Of a stretch of DNA of 64,000 nt, positions 11,198 through 22,676 are shown piece after piece. The stretch is from contig BCKT01000015.1 in assembly GCA_003116875.1 (NCBI GenBank), positions 558,001 to 622,000 of the forward strand, written 5' to 3'. The position numbers and the translations under genes were made by a program. The notes beneath the pieces are model-generated. The model was not told the origin of the DNA. It was given only the letters and a program-made list of their open reading frames with translations, and searched no databases. This stretch comes from Takashimella koratensis (taxonomy: Eukaryota; Basidiomycota; Tremellomycetes; Trichosporonales; Tetragoniomycetaceae). Numbering within the stretch: the first letter of the stretch is position 1; each line of letters opens with the position of its first letter.

Positions 11198-13687
11198 ATG
11201 CCTCCTCCTAAACCGCCCGCGGCCTCGAAACAACCCTCAGGCGCCCGTCCCACCCAGTCCCAGTCCCAGTCCCACTCCCTCGTCCATGCCGCCGCCGCCG
11301 CCTCCAAGCTGCCTGGTCTCAACGCACTCCGAGGCCTCGCGACCAAGGGCCTCCCGCCTCTCCTCCCTGGCGATTTGCCCAACCTCAGCCCTCAGGCCCT
11401 CGCAGCGGCTGCATCGGCGTACAGGCAGCCCGCGCCACCTCCTCAACTCCCACAGCTCCAATTTGCGTCGCGGCATCAGACTGGGCTCGCTGGGACTGAT
11501 GACGACAGTCCAGGTGTAGATGCGGAAGGGTCGACTGCAGCGGCGTCGAGAGCGGGGAACGGGGAGGAGGAAGAGCGTTTGAGTGCGTCGGTGATCGAAT
11601 CTGGACCTCAGCCATGTCCACATGGGCGAAAGTGGCCAGCGTTTGGAAGTCATACGGAAACTCGACTGGAAGGGATAGACGACTCGGATCTGGAGGATTT
11701 CATCAGCGATATGGCGATCGTCGTTAGGCAGGAATATGACTGTTGGGTTGAGGCGTGTTGGTGGGTGTCGTCTGTGATACGGAGTGTCTCTTGACACGCC
11801 CGCTGTGGTGCAAAAGCTGACCTTGACAAGGGCCGAGGCATTCCACTACCTGTTCACAAGAGCGGTACCCACACTCTTGATCCATCTGATCCTTCGGAAC
11901 GCCTCACCAACCTACCTCCGCCGGCAAGTCGTCTACGGTGGACACGATGTCGATCGCGCGTTCCAACTCGGCATGCTCAAGTCGATGTACGACGAGCTTG
12001 AGAACCGATTATCTGGTGTCCGGCCTCAATCCGAGTCCCGAGCTGAACCATCATTCTCATCACCGTTGATCTCGGACAAGCTCGCATCAGCTATGGGTCT
12101 TGGTGGACTCGGTGGGCAGCCAGAATCTTCAGGTGTGCCTCGGGATGGCGTGTGCACGTACGACCTGGCGAGCACGCACTACGCGGGAGATGGAGACGGA
12201 GCGGCGAATGTTGATGGAGAGGCAGCAGGCAAAGCGGCAGGCAACACACGGCACGACCACTCGGCATGTCTGTGTCAGCTCACAAGTTGTCTCGCATGCT
12301 TTCACACGTCAGCAAGGAACCGCAAGGGGCCCGTCGGCGCATTGCCTTACGACCTGTGTAACTCGAAAGTCGCCGACCAATGGATGGGCCACCTCGAGAG
12401 CAAAGAGCAATATACCGCCCGGCGAGCTCGATTCGAAGCCCGAATACCTCATCGCGCCACACCACCCGTCCCAATCCCCGAAGGTCGTGGTTTCGTACAA
12501 CATCCAAAACAGACTTCCAACGGGACGACCAACTCGCCAGCAGACGCCAAATACGAACCACCACGACGTCCACCACTATTCCCACATCCACAGATGACAG
12601 ATATACTAGCTGTCGAGGAACATATCCGGTGGCGGTTGAAAGAGCTGGGCGCGGACGATCCATCAGTGCATGCTCGATATGGGCCATGTAACAACTCGCC
12701 AGCTGCACTGGAGGGGCTCGAGGATGCGTTACCGGTAGATAACGACGACGACGATGCGGGGAAGGGAGGGGCCGGGGGTACCAAGATGGCAGTTGGGCGA
12801 GTCAAGGGCAGGTCGAACAAGACGGCGATGGCGCCGATCAGGAAAGACAGTCCAAAACCACCAGAACCGAAATGCTACTTGCCCCGAGAATGGACAGATG
12901 CCGACCCTGCAGCCCGCAACATGGCCATTATCTTGACATATCGGCATTTCGTCAAGGTAAGCAAAGTTCCCTGCTCACATATCATCTTGCCTCTTGCTGA
13001 CATATCTTTACAGCTTTTGTACGAAGCTACAATGTGCGCGTCGCCTTTCGCGTACAACGGGTACGAGCGTGACGTGGATGATCTGAACAAGGTACACCCA
13101 GTCGCGATGTACCGACGGCTGGCGGAGCCATCGATCACCCGCTTGCGAAAGAACACGCGCGAGCTGAGGACGTGGCAAGAGTGTATGGACGGGTGGACGG
13201 AGCAGCTCGGGCTCAAGGAAAAGGAGCAGGTGAGTTGGAATCTCTCAACGCGACTGTGTTCTGGATTCTTTGGTTACAAATCCACGGTCAGCTGATATGT
13301 ATGTTTCGTCACCAGGGGAACAAGATGATCCATGACGCGCAGCACGATAAAGCGGTCCACTTCTACTCCCGCGCGATCTCACTCGACGGTAAAGAGCGGA
13401 TATATTACACCAACCGTGCTCTTGCCCTCAACGCGCTCAAGCAACATCCGCTCGCCGAATTGGATTGTCGTCATATCCTCACGAAAGAGCGCAACAATGT
13501 TCGAGCACTGTACCAACTCACGGTCGCGCTTGTGGGCCAGGGCAAGTGGCGGGAGGCGGAACCGGAGTTGAATCGTTTGATCAAGCTGCAACCCGAGCTG
13601 CAGAGCGCAAAGGCGTTGTTAACGAGCGTGAAGAAAGAGGTCGCAAAGTTGCCGAAGCAGACGGTTCAGGATGCGCTCAACTTTTGA
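11198..13687 (+). CDS. TPR-domain protein of unknown function
   Basis: Family not recognised. Four exons: 11198 to 11746 or 11764, 11817-12956, 13014-13229 and 13316-13687, about 760 aa. The first intron donor is ambiguous (GTTGAG at 11747 or GTGTCG at 11765); both keep phase. Residues 1-110 are Ala/Pro/Gln-rich. A CPHGRKW patch and the phrase SDLEDFISDMAIVVRQEYDC follow. A mid-region Cys cluster (CLCQLTSCLACF) with nearby His could bind a metal. The C-terminus holds about three TPR-like helix pairs (DKAVHFYSRAISLDGKERIY, then YTNRALALNALKQHPLAELD, then AEPELNRLIKLQPEL). These resemble the TPRs of SGT/STI1-type co-chaperone adaptors. Chaperone binding is only a guess. Confidence 0.72.
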
Positions 13688-14100
13688 GTCTCGGTAGGAG
13701 AGGGTGGCTGTGTTGTAGGAGGTTGGACTGGAGGTGGCGGCGCTGGTCTCTGGAGGAAGGTTGGTGCTGGTTGCCGGTGCAGGCCCGGGTTCATTGTTTG
13801 TTGGACCCGCTTCACGCGGCAGGTGTCGAGTATCATGTCGTCGAGGTGTCCACTGTAATATGTTGTGTTGCATCACTGGCGATAGCTGTTTCGCATGTTC
13901 GCCAGGCGTGTCAATCTCATGGTATCTCATAGCTCATTTCCCATAGCTCTTGTGGTCGATGATATCATCCTAGCATTGTGCGGTACGGAAATGCGATGCA
14001 TTCTCCTTATGTGAGTAGATCACCTCAAGTGACCACTAAACGCCGTCGTCTCGTGGCCTAGCACAAGATTACTTAGCTCTCCTATAAAATCACTGTCTGT
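13688..14100. other. Convergent 3' intergenic region
   Basis: Separates the ends of the TPR gene (+) and orphan A (-). The proximal part is GT-rich on the plus strand. I see no gene, tRNA or repeat in it. Confidence 0.5.
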
Positions 14101-14583
14101 TCAGTTATGGAGCCAGACCCCAAGGCGCGCCACACCTGGGTTGCCATTCGCCGACACGGTAATCGTGACCGGAGACTCCGAAACCCAACTCTCCCCAGTC
14201 TGTATTCCGTCCTCAAGTGTATGGCGATCGTAAAGACTGGGTTCACACCCCTCAAACGTATCAAACAGAAGGAACAGTCCTTCAGCATTCAGGTTTTCGG
14301 AGTCAGAATGCTGCTTGGCAACCTCTTGTAAGACTTTCCAAGGCTCTCGGGGCTCTGGACTTGTCATTTCTGTCAACGCAGCATTCGTGAACAGCTCCGC
14401 TAGGCGATCAGTGGCTTGTTTGAAATGGTGTTTTGTGAGTTTGGGGTCGTTGGATGCCCCACAAGCAAACAACGTCCCCTTGGACTTGTCGTACGTGCAA
14501 AGAAAATCGGTGTAATAATCCTCCTCCAACCCCTGAGATTTGTCGACGGTCGCCGTGGATATCACATTCGATTGATCAGACAT
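14101..14583 (-). CDS. Orphan protein A (160 aa), paralogue-like to the neighbour at 15.5-16.4 kb
   Basis: Single-exon frame with ATG at 14583-14581; no recognised domain, signal peptide or membrane segment. It is acidic and soluble-looking. The core phrase DFLCTYDKSKGTLFACGAS resembles LFFAYDDEKSTLSSCAYS in the next gene. It is followed in both by a helical stretch (here ATDRLAELFTNAALTEM) and a KVLQEVAKQHSDSENLNAEG segment, which matches KILEDVKANYESDHPTETG in the neighbour. The order and spacing of these blocks are conserved, so I infer a tandem duplication followed by divergence. Function is unknown. It could also be a fast-evolving lineage-specific gene. Confidence 0.6.
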   Translation of the reverse strand: MSDQSNVISTATVDKSQGLEEDYYTDFLCTYDKSKGTLFACGASNDPKLTKHHFKQATDRLAELFTNAALTEMTSPEPREPWKVLQEVAKQHSDSENLNAEGLFLLFDTFEGCEPSLYDRHTLEDGIQTGESWVSESPVTITVSANGNPGVARLGVWLHN

Positions 14584-15456
14584 TCTGAATATTGTGAGGT
14601 CTACGGGGATCGATCTCGATGGTCAAGTGAAGAAAGAATGTGGGCGAGAGGTGGTCAGTCGTGACTTTTATTACCGTTTTGACAGGCTTCGGCTTCGCGG
14701 CGAGAATATCGTCCAAGAAAACTTTTCCCGTTGTGCTGCGGCTGCGGAATGCGGAGGCTCCGAAAGGAGTGACAGTGTAGCGTGTGTCATCCAGGTTTCA
14801 GGTGAGAGAATCAGCTCGGCCGTAAGACGAAGCGCGGACGCAGCTTGATTCCTTTCAACTGGGACCATAACGCCTCGGTGGGAAGACATGTCGGCGTGAC
14901 TTGTTGTCTTGGAGGTGTAACAGATACAGCGTCCGTGAAGTTGCTCGGCGGTGTCTGAGGAGAGGAATTTGAGCTGATTTAAACGCCTCACCTACCACGT
15001 GGAGGTCGCCCATTGCAGAGTATTCGTTACGGTAGTGGAAGATGGTGTCCCTGGCCCAATAGCGCGAAGGGGTGCAGTTGCAAATGGTCGATGAGAGAGA
15101 TGTTGGTTGAACAAAGAGAGGGGGATGACTCAGTTGTCTTGCACTATTGGGGTGATCCGACGCAACAGGCTTTTCCCTACCTGATGGCAGAGCTGGGGAT
15201 GGCAGAGCTGGGCCCAAAAGCATATCCTTTGCAGTTTCTCCTTTGGCTTGTGAAAGGTTTGACCGTTGAAAGGAAGATTTCCACTCGACGCCCCCAGTCC
15301 ATGCGTTGAGCAAAACAGTAATGCTGCTTTGGTGACGGAACACAGTATGTTGTTCCGTTCAACGTTGCCAGCATCATGACCTTACTATGGGATATCAAGT
15401 TGTCAGAGCAGTGCCAGAAACCAAAAATAGATGCATCACATTCTCGTCCCAGATTC
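14584..15456. other. Intergenic region between the two orphan paralogue-like genes
   Basis: About 870 bp with only weak open frames in several directions and no family match. A 15-bp direct repeat (ATGGCAGAGCTGGGG, second copy nearly complete) sits near 15183-15212. I see no remnant of a third paralogue copy, but degenerate similarity would be hard to detect by eye. Confidence 0.4.
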
Positions 15457-16369
15457 CTAGGACTTGGAGGTATTGTCATCTTTAGTTACAATGAGAACAT
15501 CCTTCGTGGGTGCTGTAGGCTGTGGAAAATCCCTTAAATCTGTCGACAGCTCCTCGACCCATCCCAAATGACCATCATCCATCTTGTCCCCTATGTATTC
15601 TAACATGTCCGCATGCTCCCATTTGCATCGAGGGTAATCCATCGCTTCGACATGTCTAAATCGACGACTGAGATCCTGCTTACTGTTGTTTATCACCGTC
15701 TTCAAGATTCTGTCGGCTGCTTCGTTGCCCTTCGACGTATCGACAAGACGCGCCTTCTTGTAGCCGCTAGCAACAAGTTCGAATGCCTCGCGGAAATAGT
15801 CCCAGTTCGACCTGACATATAATCCTGACGCGCGCACTCCGAGATTACTCTGCCTCCTCTCTCCCTATGATTTTACTCTCTTTCTCCACGGTAGTAGCAA
15901 TGGGTGGCTCCTGTGAAAGACTCGAAGCGTCTGGAATATTTAGGAGCGCTGTGATTTGGGTCTCATCGCAATCGAACCAGCTATGAGCTCCGTCGTCCTT
16001 CTCGATGAGGTTTCCCATGCTGACTGCGGTGAACGGGAAGATCTTCGGCGAGGTAATGGTCACTTCAAAGTAGTCAAGCCCGGTTTCCGTAGGATGATCG
16101 CTCTCGTAATTCGCCTTGACATCTTCCAAGATTTTCCTGGATGACTTGGATTTTGCCGAGATCTGGGCTTTGGAGAAACCCTCGGTAAACTGCTGCGTGA
16201 ACAGCTTCCTCATTGCATCGTAGTCATCCTTATCGGGCTTTCGGTAGAGCGAGTATGCGCAGGAACTCAACGTGCTCTTCTCATCGTCGTAGGCAAAAAA
16301 CAATTGAGGCCATTCAAGCTTGTCAATACTACTGACTGGCTTCGAGGAGAGCTGAGTAGATTCAGGCAT
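15457..16369 (-). CDS. Orphan protein B (291 aa) with internal repeat
   Basis: Two exons (-): 15849-16369 and 15457-15811, joined by a 37-nt GTAATC...TCAG intron. The join is in phase and gives REEAESNWDYFREAF. Without it the downstream frame has no nearby ATG start, which supports a single gene. ATG 16369-16367 (MPESTQLSSK) was preferred; an upstream extension begins with a non-ATG codon. The N-terminal half is similar to orphan A. The protein also seems to repeat itself: YDAMRKLFTQQFTEGFSKAQ with RKILEDV resembles the C-terminal WDYFREAFELVASGYKKARL with DRILKTV. The short intron has a weak branch site, so two separate genes remain possible. No known domain or targeting signal was seen. Confidence 0.55.
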
Positions 16370-16735
16370 ATTGAGCGCTGAACGGTAACGTAGAGTAGGA
16401 TGATAGTTGATATTGTCAAGGTCATTCACCTCTAAACCTCGACTCGATCTACACAGTACGGCTACGCATCACAACAGTCTCCGGCGACGCGACAAATTCC
16501 TTACCGAACAACTCTTTTTTGCAACCGGCAGCAGACTATCTGCTCAAAGGACCACTTCCCGGCGCTTTTTAACCGAGTCATGGTATGTCTTTTCATGCCT
16601 GTTTAGCTCCGAGAGTAAATGGAGAGGGGGGAGGAGTATCAGAGTCTCACTCATGGTAGAGCGTTCTTAGAGAGGTTGCTGGAATTAGTGGTTAAATGGT
16701 AATTTCAAGCAAAGCGATCATGTATCCTCACGAAT

Positions 16736-16754
16736 CCCCCCCCCCCCCCCCCCC
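16736..16754. repeat. Homopolymer run of 19 C
   Basis: Nineteen consecutive C on the plus strand. The true length may differ, because long homopolymers are error-prone in sequencing. Confidence 0.9.
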
Positions 16755-17393
16755 TCAGTAGAGGCTTGCGGTGACAAAGTTGTCCGGATTCGGCTAAGTG
16801 CAAAAGATATCTTCAGTCGTCTCAAATGTCTTAGGATGTAAAGGCAGAGCGGCGGTTGTCGGCAAGGGTGTGGATGGTGTGAGAAATGTGGTGTGCAACG
16901 GTGTGGATGTCCACAAGGGGTGTGTGGACCTGGGTGTGGGAGTCCACACCACATATCACGCAACTCCCCTCGGACCCACTGCGGCTGTTGATAAACGGTC
17001 TGCTCAAAAATGTGCTCTCGGGATGATTTCTAAACACACGAGCGTGCACATTTGATACCGGGCAGGTGAAAGGTGTGCTCGGCATGCAAAGGGAGCGACC
17101 AGGATTGGGGCGTCAACGTCGGTGGTATTCACGTTGGCAGCAAAGTCGGGAGTATCAGTGCGAGCCGCAACCACAATGGGAAGAGAGAGAGTAAGCTGTC
17201 TGCTGTAGGCTGGGGGCAGCAAGAGTGCGCTCCATTCGCCAAGTGACTCCCTTGACCCCCGGGAGCAAGAGATTGACCCCAAGCCCATCATTACTTCTTT
17301 ACCGGGGGGCCCAGGCTCGTCATTGATACCGAGATCCAGAGTCTCCATGACTCAGCAATCAGTGTTGAAGCTTGCATCTGAATGAGTTATTCC

Positions 17394-17423
17394 CACCTCC
17401 ACCTCCACCTCCACCTCCACCTT
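17394..17423. repeat. CCACCT hexanucleotide repeat
   Basis: About five tandem copies of the hexamer CCACCT (same array as CACCTC) in the 3' region downstream of SMD3. Confidence 0.85.
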
Positions 17424-17578
17424 TACCCTAGGTTCCAATCTCCTCTGCTACCGAGGTGACCCTCGTCTATGCAAATGTACACCGTACACCGACACCCATC
17501 TTGGTATTGCGCATCCACCCAGACACTCTCGCTCTCCATTTTGCCCCTCGCACACGCACTCGGCCTGTCGGAGACCGT

Positions 17579-18663
17579 TCATCGCCTGACACCTTGGTTG
17601 GTCCTCGTCGTTCCGCGCCGGGCGTTGGCTATGTGGTGAATCTAGGTCAGCGCGGTTCTTCTTCCCCCATTCTAGCCCGATAACACCGACACAGCACCAG
17701 CCACGGTACGCAGCCGCCCAAGCCCCAACCGTTCACCACCTCACACGCCATAGATCCTAGCGACACTCGTGTGGAGAGGAGCCCAGTACTCACCCCGTTG
17801 AATGGTCGCACGACCACGCGCTGCACCGATACCCCTACCGCGCATAGCGTTGGGACCGACTCGCTTGAACATCGGTGCGTTGGCGAGGAGGTCAGGAACG
17901 ATGATGAAGCGGATCTGTAAGAGGAGTTTTGTCAGTATGAGTTGATGAGCGCCGTCTGCTCCTCCCCAGCTGTCTCCCTGCTCTATTCTTCGAGCGGCCA
18001 TCCACCCATCCCGATCCCGCTCATCGCAACCCAGACGATCCTTTCGTACACCCCAACTCCATCTTGATCAAAAACACCATCCTACTCCTGACCCCTATCC
18101 ATCCCATCCCTCCAATCACGCATCCACCACACTAATCCAAACACCTTCCCTTGCTCTATCCTATCGTGCCGCTCTACTCGCATTCAAACCCATTCACTCA
18201 CGTGGCTACCACGGATGTAAACTTGTTCAAGCTGCGACACCCGCCCGTCCCTTGCGGTGACTGTGATCTCGCGAAGCGCAAGGTTGAGCGAGTCCTCAGC
18301 TGTGCAGTGGGTTCAAGTCAGCAATCGAACCCTAGAAACGGAGCATCGTCTTGTTCGACAAGGAAGCTGGGGGTTTTGAGATCTAAACGACCGCTTCTAC
18401 GTCCATCCCTGTCCAAAGCGCGATGAGAAGACACGTACCCTCCATCAACTTTCCTCGGTACATCTAATCAAGGCGTCAGCGATTGTCCTCTCCACCAGTC
18501 TCATCATCATGACCACATCACGACCATGCCATCCCATCTCCATCCTCGACCCCTCAACCTTGAGTTCCCAGTGCCAACTCACCTCGCCCGTCTTCAGCTC
18601 GACAGTGATCACATGCCCCAATGACTCGTGCAACAACTTGATAGGGACACCGAGGTTCGCCAT
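17579..18663 (-). CDS. SMD3: Small nuclear ribonucleoprotein Sm-D3
   Basis: Core spliceosomal Sm ring subunit (family knowledge). Five exons (-): 18583-18663, 18439-18463 (25 nt), 18202-18299, 17794-17914 and 17579-17628, giving 124 aa. Sm1 motif: [19 protein letters not shown], then [17 protein letters not shown], then [20 protein letters not shown]. Sm2 motif: [20 protein letters not shown]. The tail is Arg/Gly-rich but not a clean RG array, ending [15 protein letters not shown]. The last exon is only 50 nt; it was placed using the CTGACC...CACATAG acceptor and the Sm-D3-like RR ending. All phases close. The start MANLGVPIK is the only reasonable one. Confidence 0.92.
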
Positions 18664-19545
18664 GATGAATGCAATAAGGATGGGATCACGAGAAAAAGAA
18701 GAGAAATTCGATCGAAGATGTTGTTGCTTAGCTACTTCTCGTCTAAGATTTTCGAGGAGAAGTGGGGAAGCGATGAGGTTAGTCCTCTGGGTCGGTCCGG
18801 TATTCGAAACGACGTAAAGCGATCCGCGAGGAGTGGATGGGAGGAGGTGGATGGATGATGAGGTGGTCGAGTGCTGGAAAAAAGAGATGGATGGTTGAAC
18901 GCAGGTCGAGTGAGTTTGAGCAAAGAAATCGTCCCGGTGGTATATGGGCGGATCACTTAAATATATTGCTTGAGGGTTGTGGCGGTAAGATGGGTTTCAG
19001 TAGCGACCCACATCCACCGAGCCAGGCAGGTGTTCACAGTGCATGCATCGTTGAGAAGATTTTACAAACCTCGAGGCATCCTAAACAGATCAACTCATCA
19101 CGGCGTAGGGTGTTGAGAGACTGATCGTTGGAGCGTGGGGTTCTACAGTAGGGCGAAGAAAAATATGTAAGAACAGCTAGTTACCTTGGTACAACAGGAA
19201 AGAAGAACGATGATGAGGGTGGTGGTGCACAAACATTCTCGACCTAATGTCGACTATTGGAGTGATCGTTTTACTCATGGCTCGTTCCCTCAACAGCTGA
19301 TCCACTACTCAGAAACACTCGTGACTCGACTCGTCAATACCCTCGATCAACACGGCATAATCGACTCGTCACGCAACCCTCGACCCAAAAGGACACATCT
19401 CTACAAAGTCAACTTGGGTACATCGTATGGGCACCGGGTCTTCACTCACTTGACAACTCTCTCCTACCCTACACCCGTTATTATCACTCAGAGGCTGCAG
19501 GGATATCAGCTTTGTCGAGGTGTCTCGCCAGAATACGGAGCTAGC
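18664..19545. other. Intergenic region upstream of SMD3
   Basis: About 880 bp between SMD3 (start) and the HSF-type gene (end), both on the minus strand. The stretch next to SMD3 is G/A-rich on the plus strand, so C/T-rich as seen by the gene. No coding frame with family character, tRNA or repeat was seen. Confidence 0.45.
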
Positions 19546-21555
19546 TTACCTCTGCTGCGTGTCCACAGGCTCGGCGTCATCGCTGTCACCGGAGAATCCA
19601 GCTGTCAGTCGAGCTGATCCACCCTGGTGGCCTAGGAACCCTTCGCCTCCCGTCGTACCCATGACCTCCGTCGACCTGCGGTGAACCGACCCGTCCTGGA
19701 GGCGGGCCGCTCGAGTCGAGAAGGCATCGTGGCGCTCAGTCTTCACCGCGGGCTGGTGTGGAGGTCCCGCGGTCATCGGGGTGGGGAAGGTGGTGTTTTG
19801 CATGGTGGTCGGAGCAGGGTTGGAGAAGGGCATCCCTGGCTGGTACACTGAGAGATAGCTGTTGGCGGATTGGTCACCCTCGCTTGACTGGTAGTAAACT
19901 GATGGCTGGGGTGCTGAGTATGTCGTGGCTGAATACTGAGGGACGATACCGACACTGAGTTGACCGTACCCGCGTCGTGCCCAAGTGGTCGCGTCGTTGG
20001 GCTTGAAGGTTGGAGTAGCTAGCTGCTCGGGCATCGCTGCGGACGTGACTCCGCTGTTACCTGAGGGAGTGGGGAGGGCCTGCTTGGTCCAGATCTCGAG
20101 AGGGGAAGTAGGCGACTGGAGAGTGGCGGATGGTGGTTCCCCTTGGACAGAGCGGGTGCGGAAGTGGTCGCGCACGATCAGGTAGTCGGAGGCTGGGAAG
20201 CTGCCAGTGTTAGGAGGTGCAGACTGGGGGAATGCCGGCGTGGTTTGAATCGGGAACCCTTCGCCTGATCGAAAGATGAGCGGGTGCTCGGGCGAGAAGC
20301 CCATGTTGGATGGGAGACCGGATCGAGAGGGCGCGGGAGCGTCCCAGACTGTCGATTCTTTCTCCTCTTCCATCTCAACATGTTCCATCTCGACAGGGGA
20401 CGGCGACTCGGCAGAAACGGGAGAGAGGCAGGTTCGAACGAGCTGAGGCGGTTCGGTCTGGTGCCATGCCTCGTGACGGGCATTGTCGTGATCCGCAAAG
20501 ACATGGCGGTGGTATGCGTCGCTCGGGGACTGGAAGCTGTGGTCCGACTCGGAACTGGGAGACAGGTCGTCGGAATGGAGGCGGGAGAGCTGTTTCTGCG
20601 CCTGAGAGGGACGAGGGGGAACGCGGCGCTTGAAGGAGAGGATGTCTTCCTTGGGCGAGTCTCGACGAAGGTAGGGGTGGTCTGAACGGGGTCAGCGGGG
20701 ATCATGGCTTGGCGTAACACCTACACCAGGTGCTTGCGTCTGGGTCGACGATCCCACGTTCGAGATGCCTCAGGCTGACTTTGCGCATCCAGCCGTAGAT
20801 CTGAAATCTGTTAGAATGGCATGTATCGTGTGCAGAAAGACTCACGTTGAGCTGCCGGGAGAAGCTCGCGAATCGGCTCTGACGATAAACGAGGGGGAGG
20901 ATCTTGGAAGCGAGTTCGTCAGGTCGCTCGATGATGATGACTTCGCCTGCATCGTCCCAGCGGATGATCTTGTTGTCAGCAAGGAACAAAAATCCAACTT
21001 ACGTATCTGTACTGCTCTTGCTCGCTACGCGGGTTAGTTGAATCACAACAGACAGCAAAGCTCACAGGATGCTGCAAGGTCAGCACAAGATCTTCTCGCC
21101 AAATCCTGAACTCACCCATAAAGCTTGGACATGAAGCTCGGCTGCTTCCCCTCGGTCCGCTTGGTGGCGCGCTTCTTTGGCGGTGTCCGCTGCCTTGCGA
21201 CCATGACTGGGTTGTACCAAGGATCGATCTCTCGTTGTTGCGGGAAAGATCCGCCGAGCTGTTGCCTCGGCTGGTCGAAAAATTGCTGAGGCGGCTTGGC
21301 AAATCCCAAGGACCGAGGCTGGAATGGGGATTGAAACGGGCCTTGGAGTACAGGTTGAGCGTGGTGATCAAACGCAAAATACGGGGCAGACGGTGGCGTC
21401 GCTGGAGAGGGGTAAACCGGACGTTGACCAGCTGGATAGTCTGTCCATCTAGATGGAGGGAATGTCGGGCGACCGGGGAAAGAAGCAGACGCAGGGTAAG
21501 AAGGTTGAGGGGGTGGGGGAATCCCGGTGGGTTGAATTTGGCGCGTGTCACTCAT
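19546..21555 (-). CDS. HSF-type DNA-binding transcription factor
   Basis: Predicted sequence-specific regulator with one heat-shock-factor-type DNA-binding domain. Exons (-): 21116-21555, 21066-21071 (6-nt microexon), 21003-21024 (22 nt), 20846-20968, 20725-20800 and 19546-20681, giving 600 aa. Residues 1-135 are Pro/Gln-rich with a basic patch (TPPKKRATKR). The domain follows: FMSKLYGILEQEQYRYIIRW, then DDAGEVIIIERPDELASKIL, the recognition-helix region YRQSRFASFSRQLNIYGWMR, and DPDASTW. The C-terminal 370 residues are Ser/Pro-rich and disordered-looking. No heptad-repeat trimerisation region typical of Hsf1 is obvious, and no Skn7 receiver domain is present. The end is DTQQR-stop; a GTAAGC donor there could instead splice to a two-codon ending. 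Confidence 0.82.
21066..21071 (-). other. Predicted 6-nt microexon (Ile-Leu)
   Basis: The hexamer is flanked by two complete small introns. The 44-nt upstream intron has GTGAGT, CTGAC and GCAG; the 41-nt downstream intron has GTGAGC, CTAAC and GTAG. It adds two residues that complete helix 1 of the HSF fold (KLYGILE). Skipping it also keeps frame, so it could be alternatively spliced. Confidence 0.65.
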
Positions 21556-22676
21556 GGGGGCGAGTTGACAATGGATGGCACGGGGAACACGGGTGAGGTG
21601 AAAACAATGACAAGTCGAGTCGCACCCGTGGGGCGAAGGGGGAAGGACTTGAGCAAGAACTGGCAAGAGAAGAAGGGGATCTTAATCTGGTGAGGGATGA
21701 CATGTGAGCTCGAGTCTCTTTATGCAAACTCAAGGAGAAACCTGGGAAAGTTGGGCGACCACGACAAGGAGGTAGACGGAGGAGTAGGGAGAAAGCAAGC
21801 CTGTGCCAATCGTGGCTAAACGCGTTGCAGGGGTGACCCAACCCGATCTTCACCTTGCTCCCACCCCTTGGTTTTCCCAGGGCCAATCCCCCGCAATGGC
21901 AGGTGTCAGGGGAAAGGAGTGGGATTGGAACAACGGAAGGGGAACACTGGGAATACAGGAGACGGCGCCAAGGGGCAAAGGCAGAGGGGAGACTTACTGA
22001 GGGGAGGTGAATGAGGAGTAGTGCTCCTTTCAGGCCTGATCAAAAGGCGAGTCAAGGCAATGCGAGCTGCGGCGGCAGCGAGCGGTGTCACGGAGGCGAG
22101 GTGGTAATCGTGGATGAATGTAATAGGGAGGTGAGGATGAAAAGAGTCGTCTAGATGAAGCGGTATCACGTTGGATTGATGGTCGGGCGAGAGTGGCGGA
22201 TAAAAGGGATGTGAGAGGAATTGGTGAATGGGAGGCGAGTACGGCAGATCTGTAGTCGTAAGACGATGCGTCAATGCGGGAGCTGCAATGAGTCAAGGAG
22301 AGAAAGAGGGTGTTGGGATGGGCAAAGGCGGGGTGGAGAGAACGATGGCTTACTTTGAGCTCGCTTATACCGAGATTACGAGGGAAAAAAGAGGGTACCG
22401 GGTTCGGCTCTGTTCGAGGAATGAGCGGTGATCGAAGGGTGTAGTGAATGGGAAAGGGGTTGGAAGGGTGAGAACGTGGTCGAGTTGGTGAACCGAACAG
22501 TGGCCGGACGGTAAAGGGTGTCGACGTGCAGGGTAGGTGAGAGTCGAAGTGGAAGAGCGGAAGCGGGGGGGTTGACAAAGCTATACTTGAAGAGTTGACG
22601 AGTTTGATGCCGGGTGAGAGAGAAGTGGGAGATGAAAGGATGACGCTGTACGTTCGTTCTGAGATTGTGAGAAGGC

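Larger units (their letters stand above)
16370..17578. other. Gene-free region with simple-sequence tracts
   Basis: 1.2 kb between the start of orphan B and the end of SMD3. It holds a 19-nt C run, a GTGTGGA-rich segment with imperfect inverted copies (about 16865-16955, for example GTGGATGTCCAC and GTGTGGACC against GTCCACACC), and a CCACCT hexanucleotide array. No convincing coding frame or RNA gene was found. Confidence 0.5.

Noticed and set aside
16860..16960. GTGTGGA-rich inverted copies as a possible structured RNA or mobile-element end
   Set aside because: Stems are short and imperfect, with no target-site duplication or coding partner.
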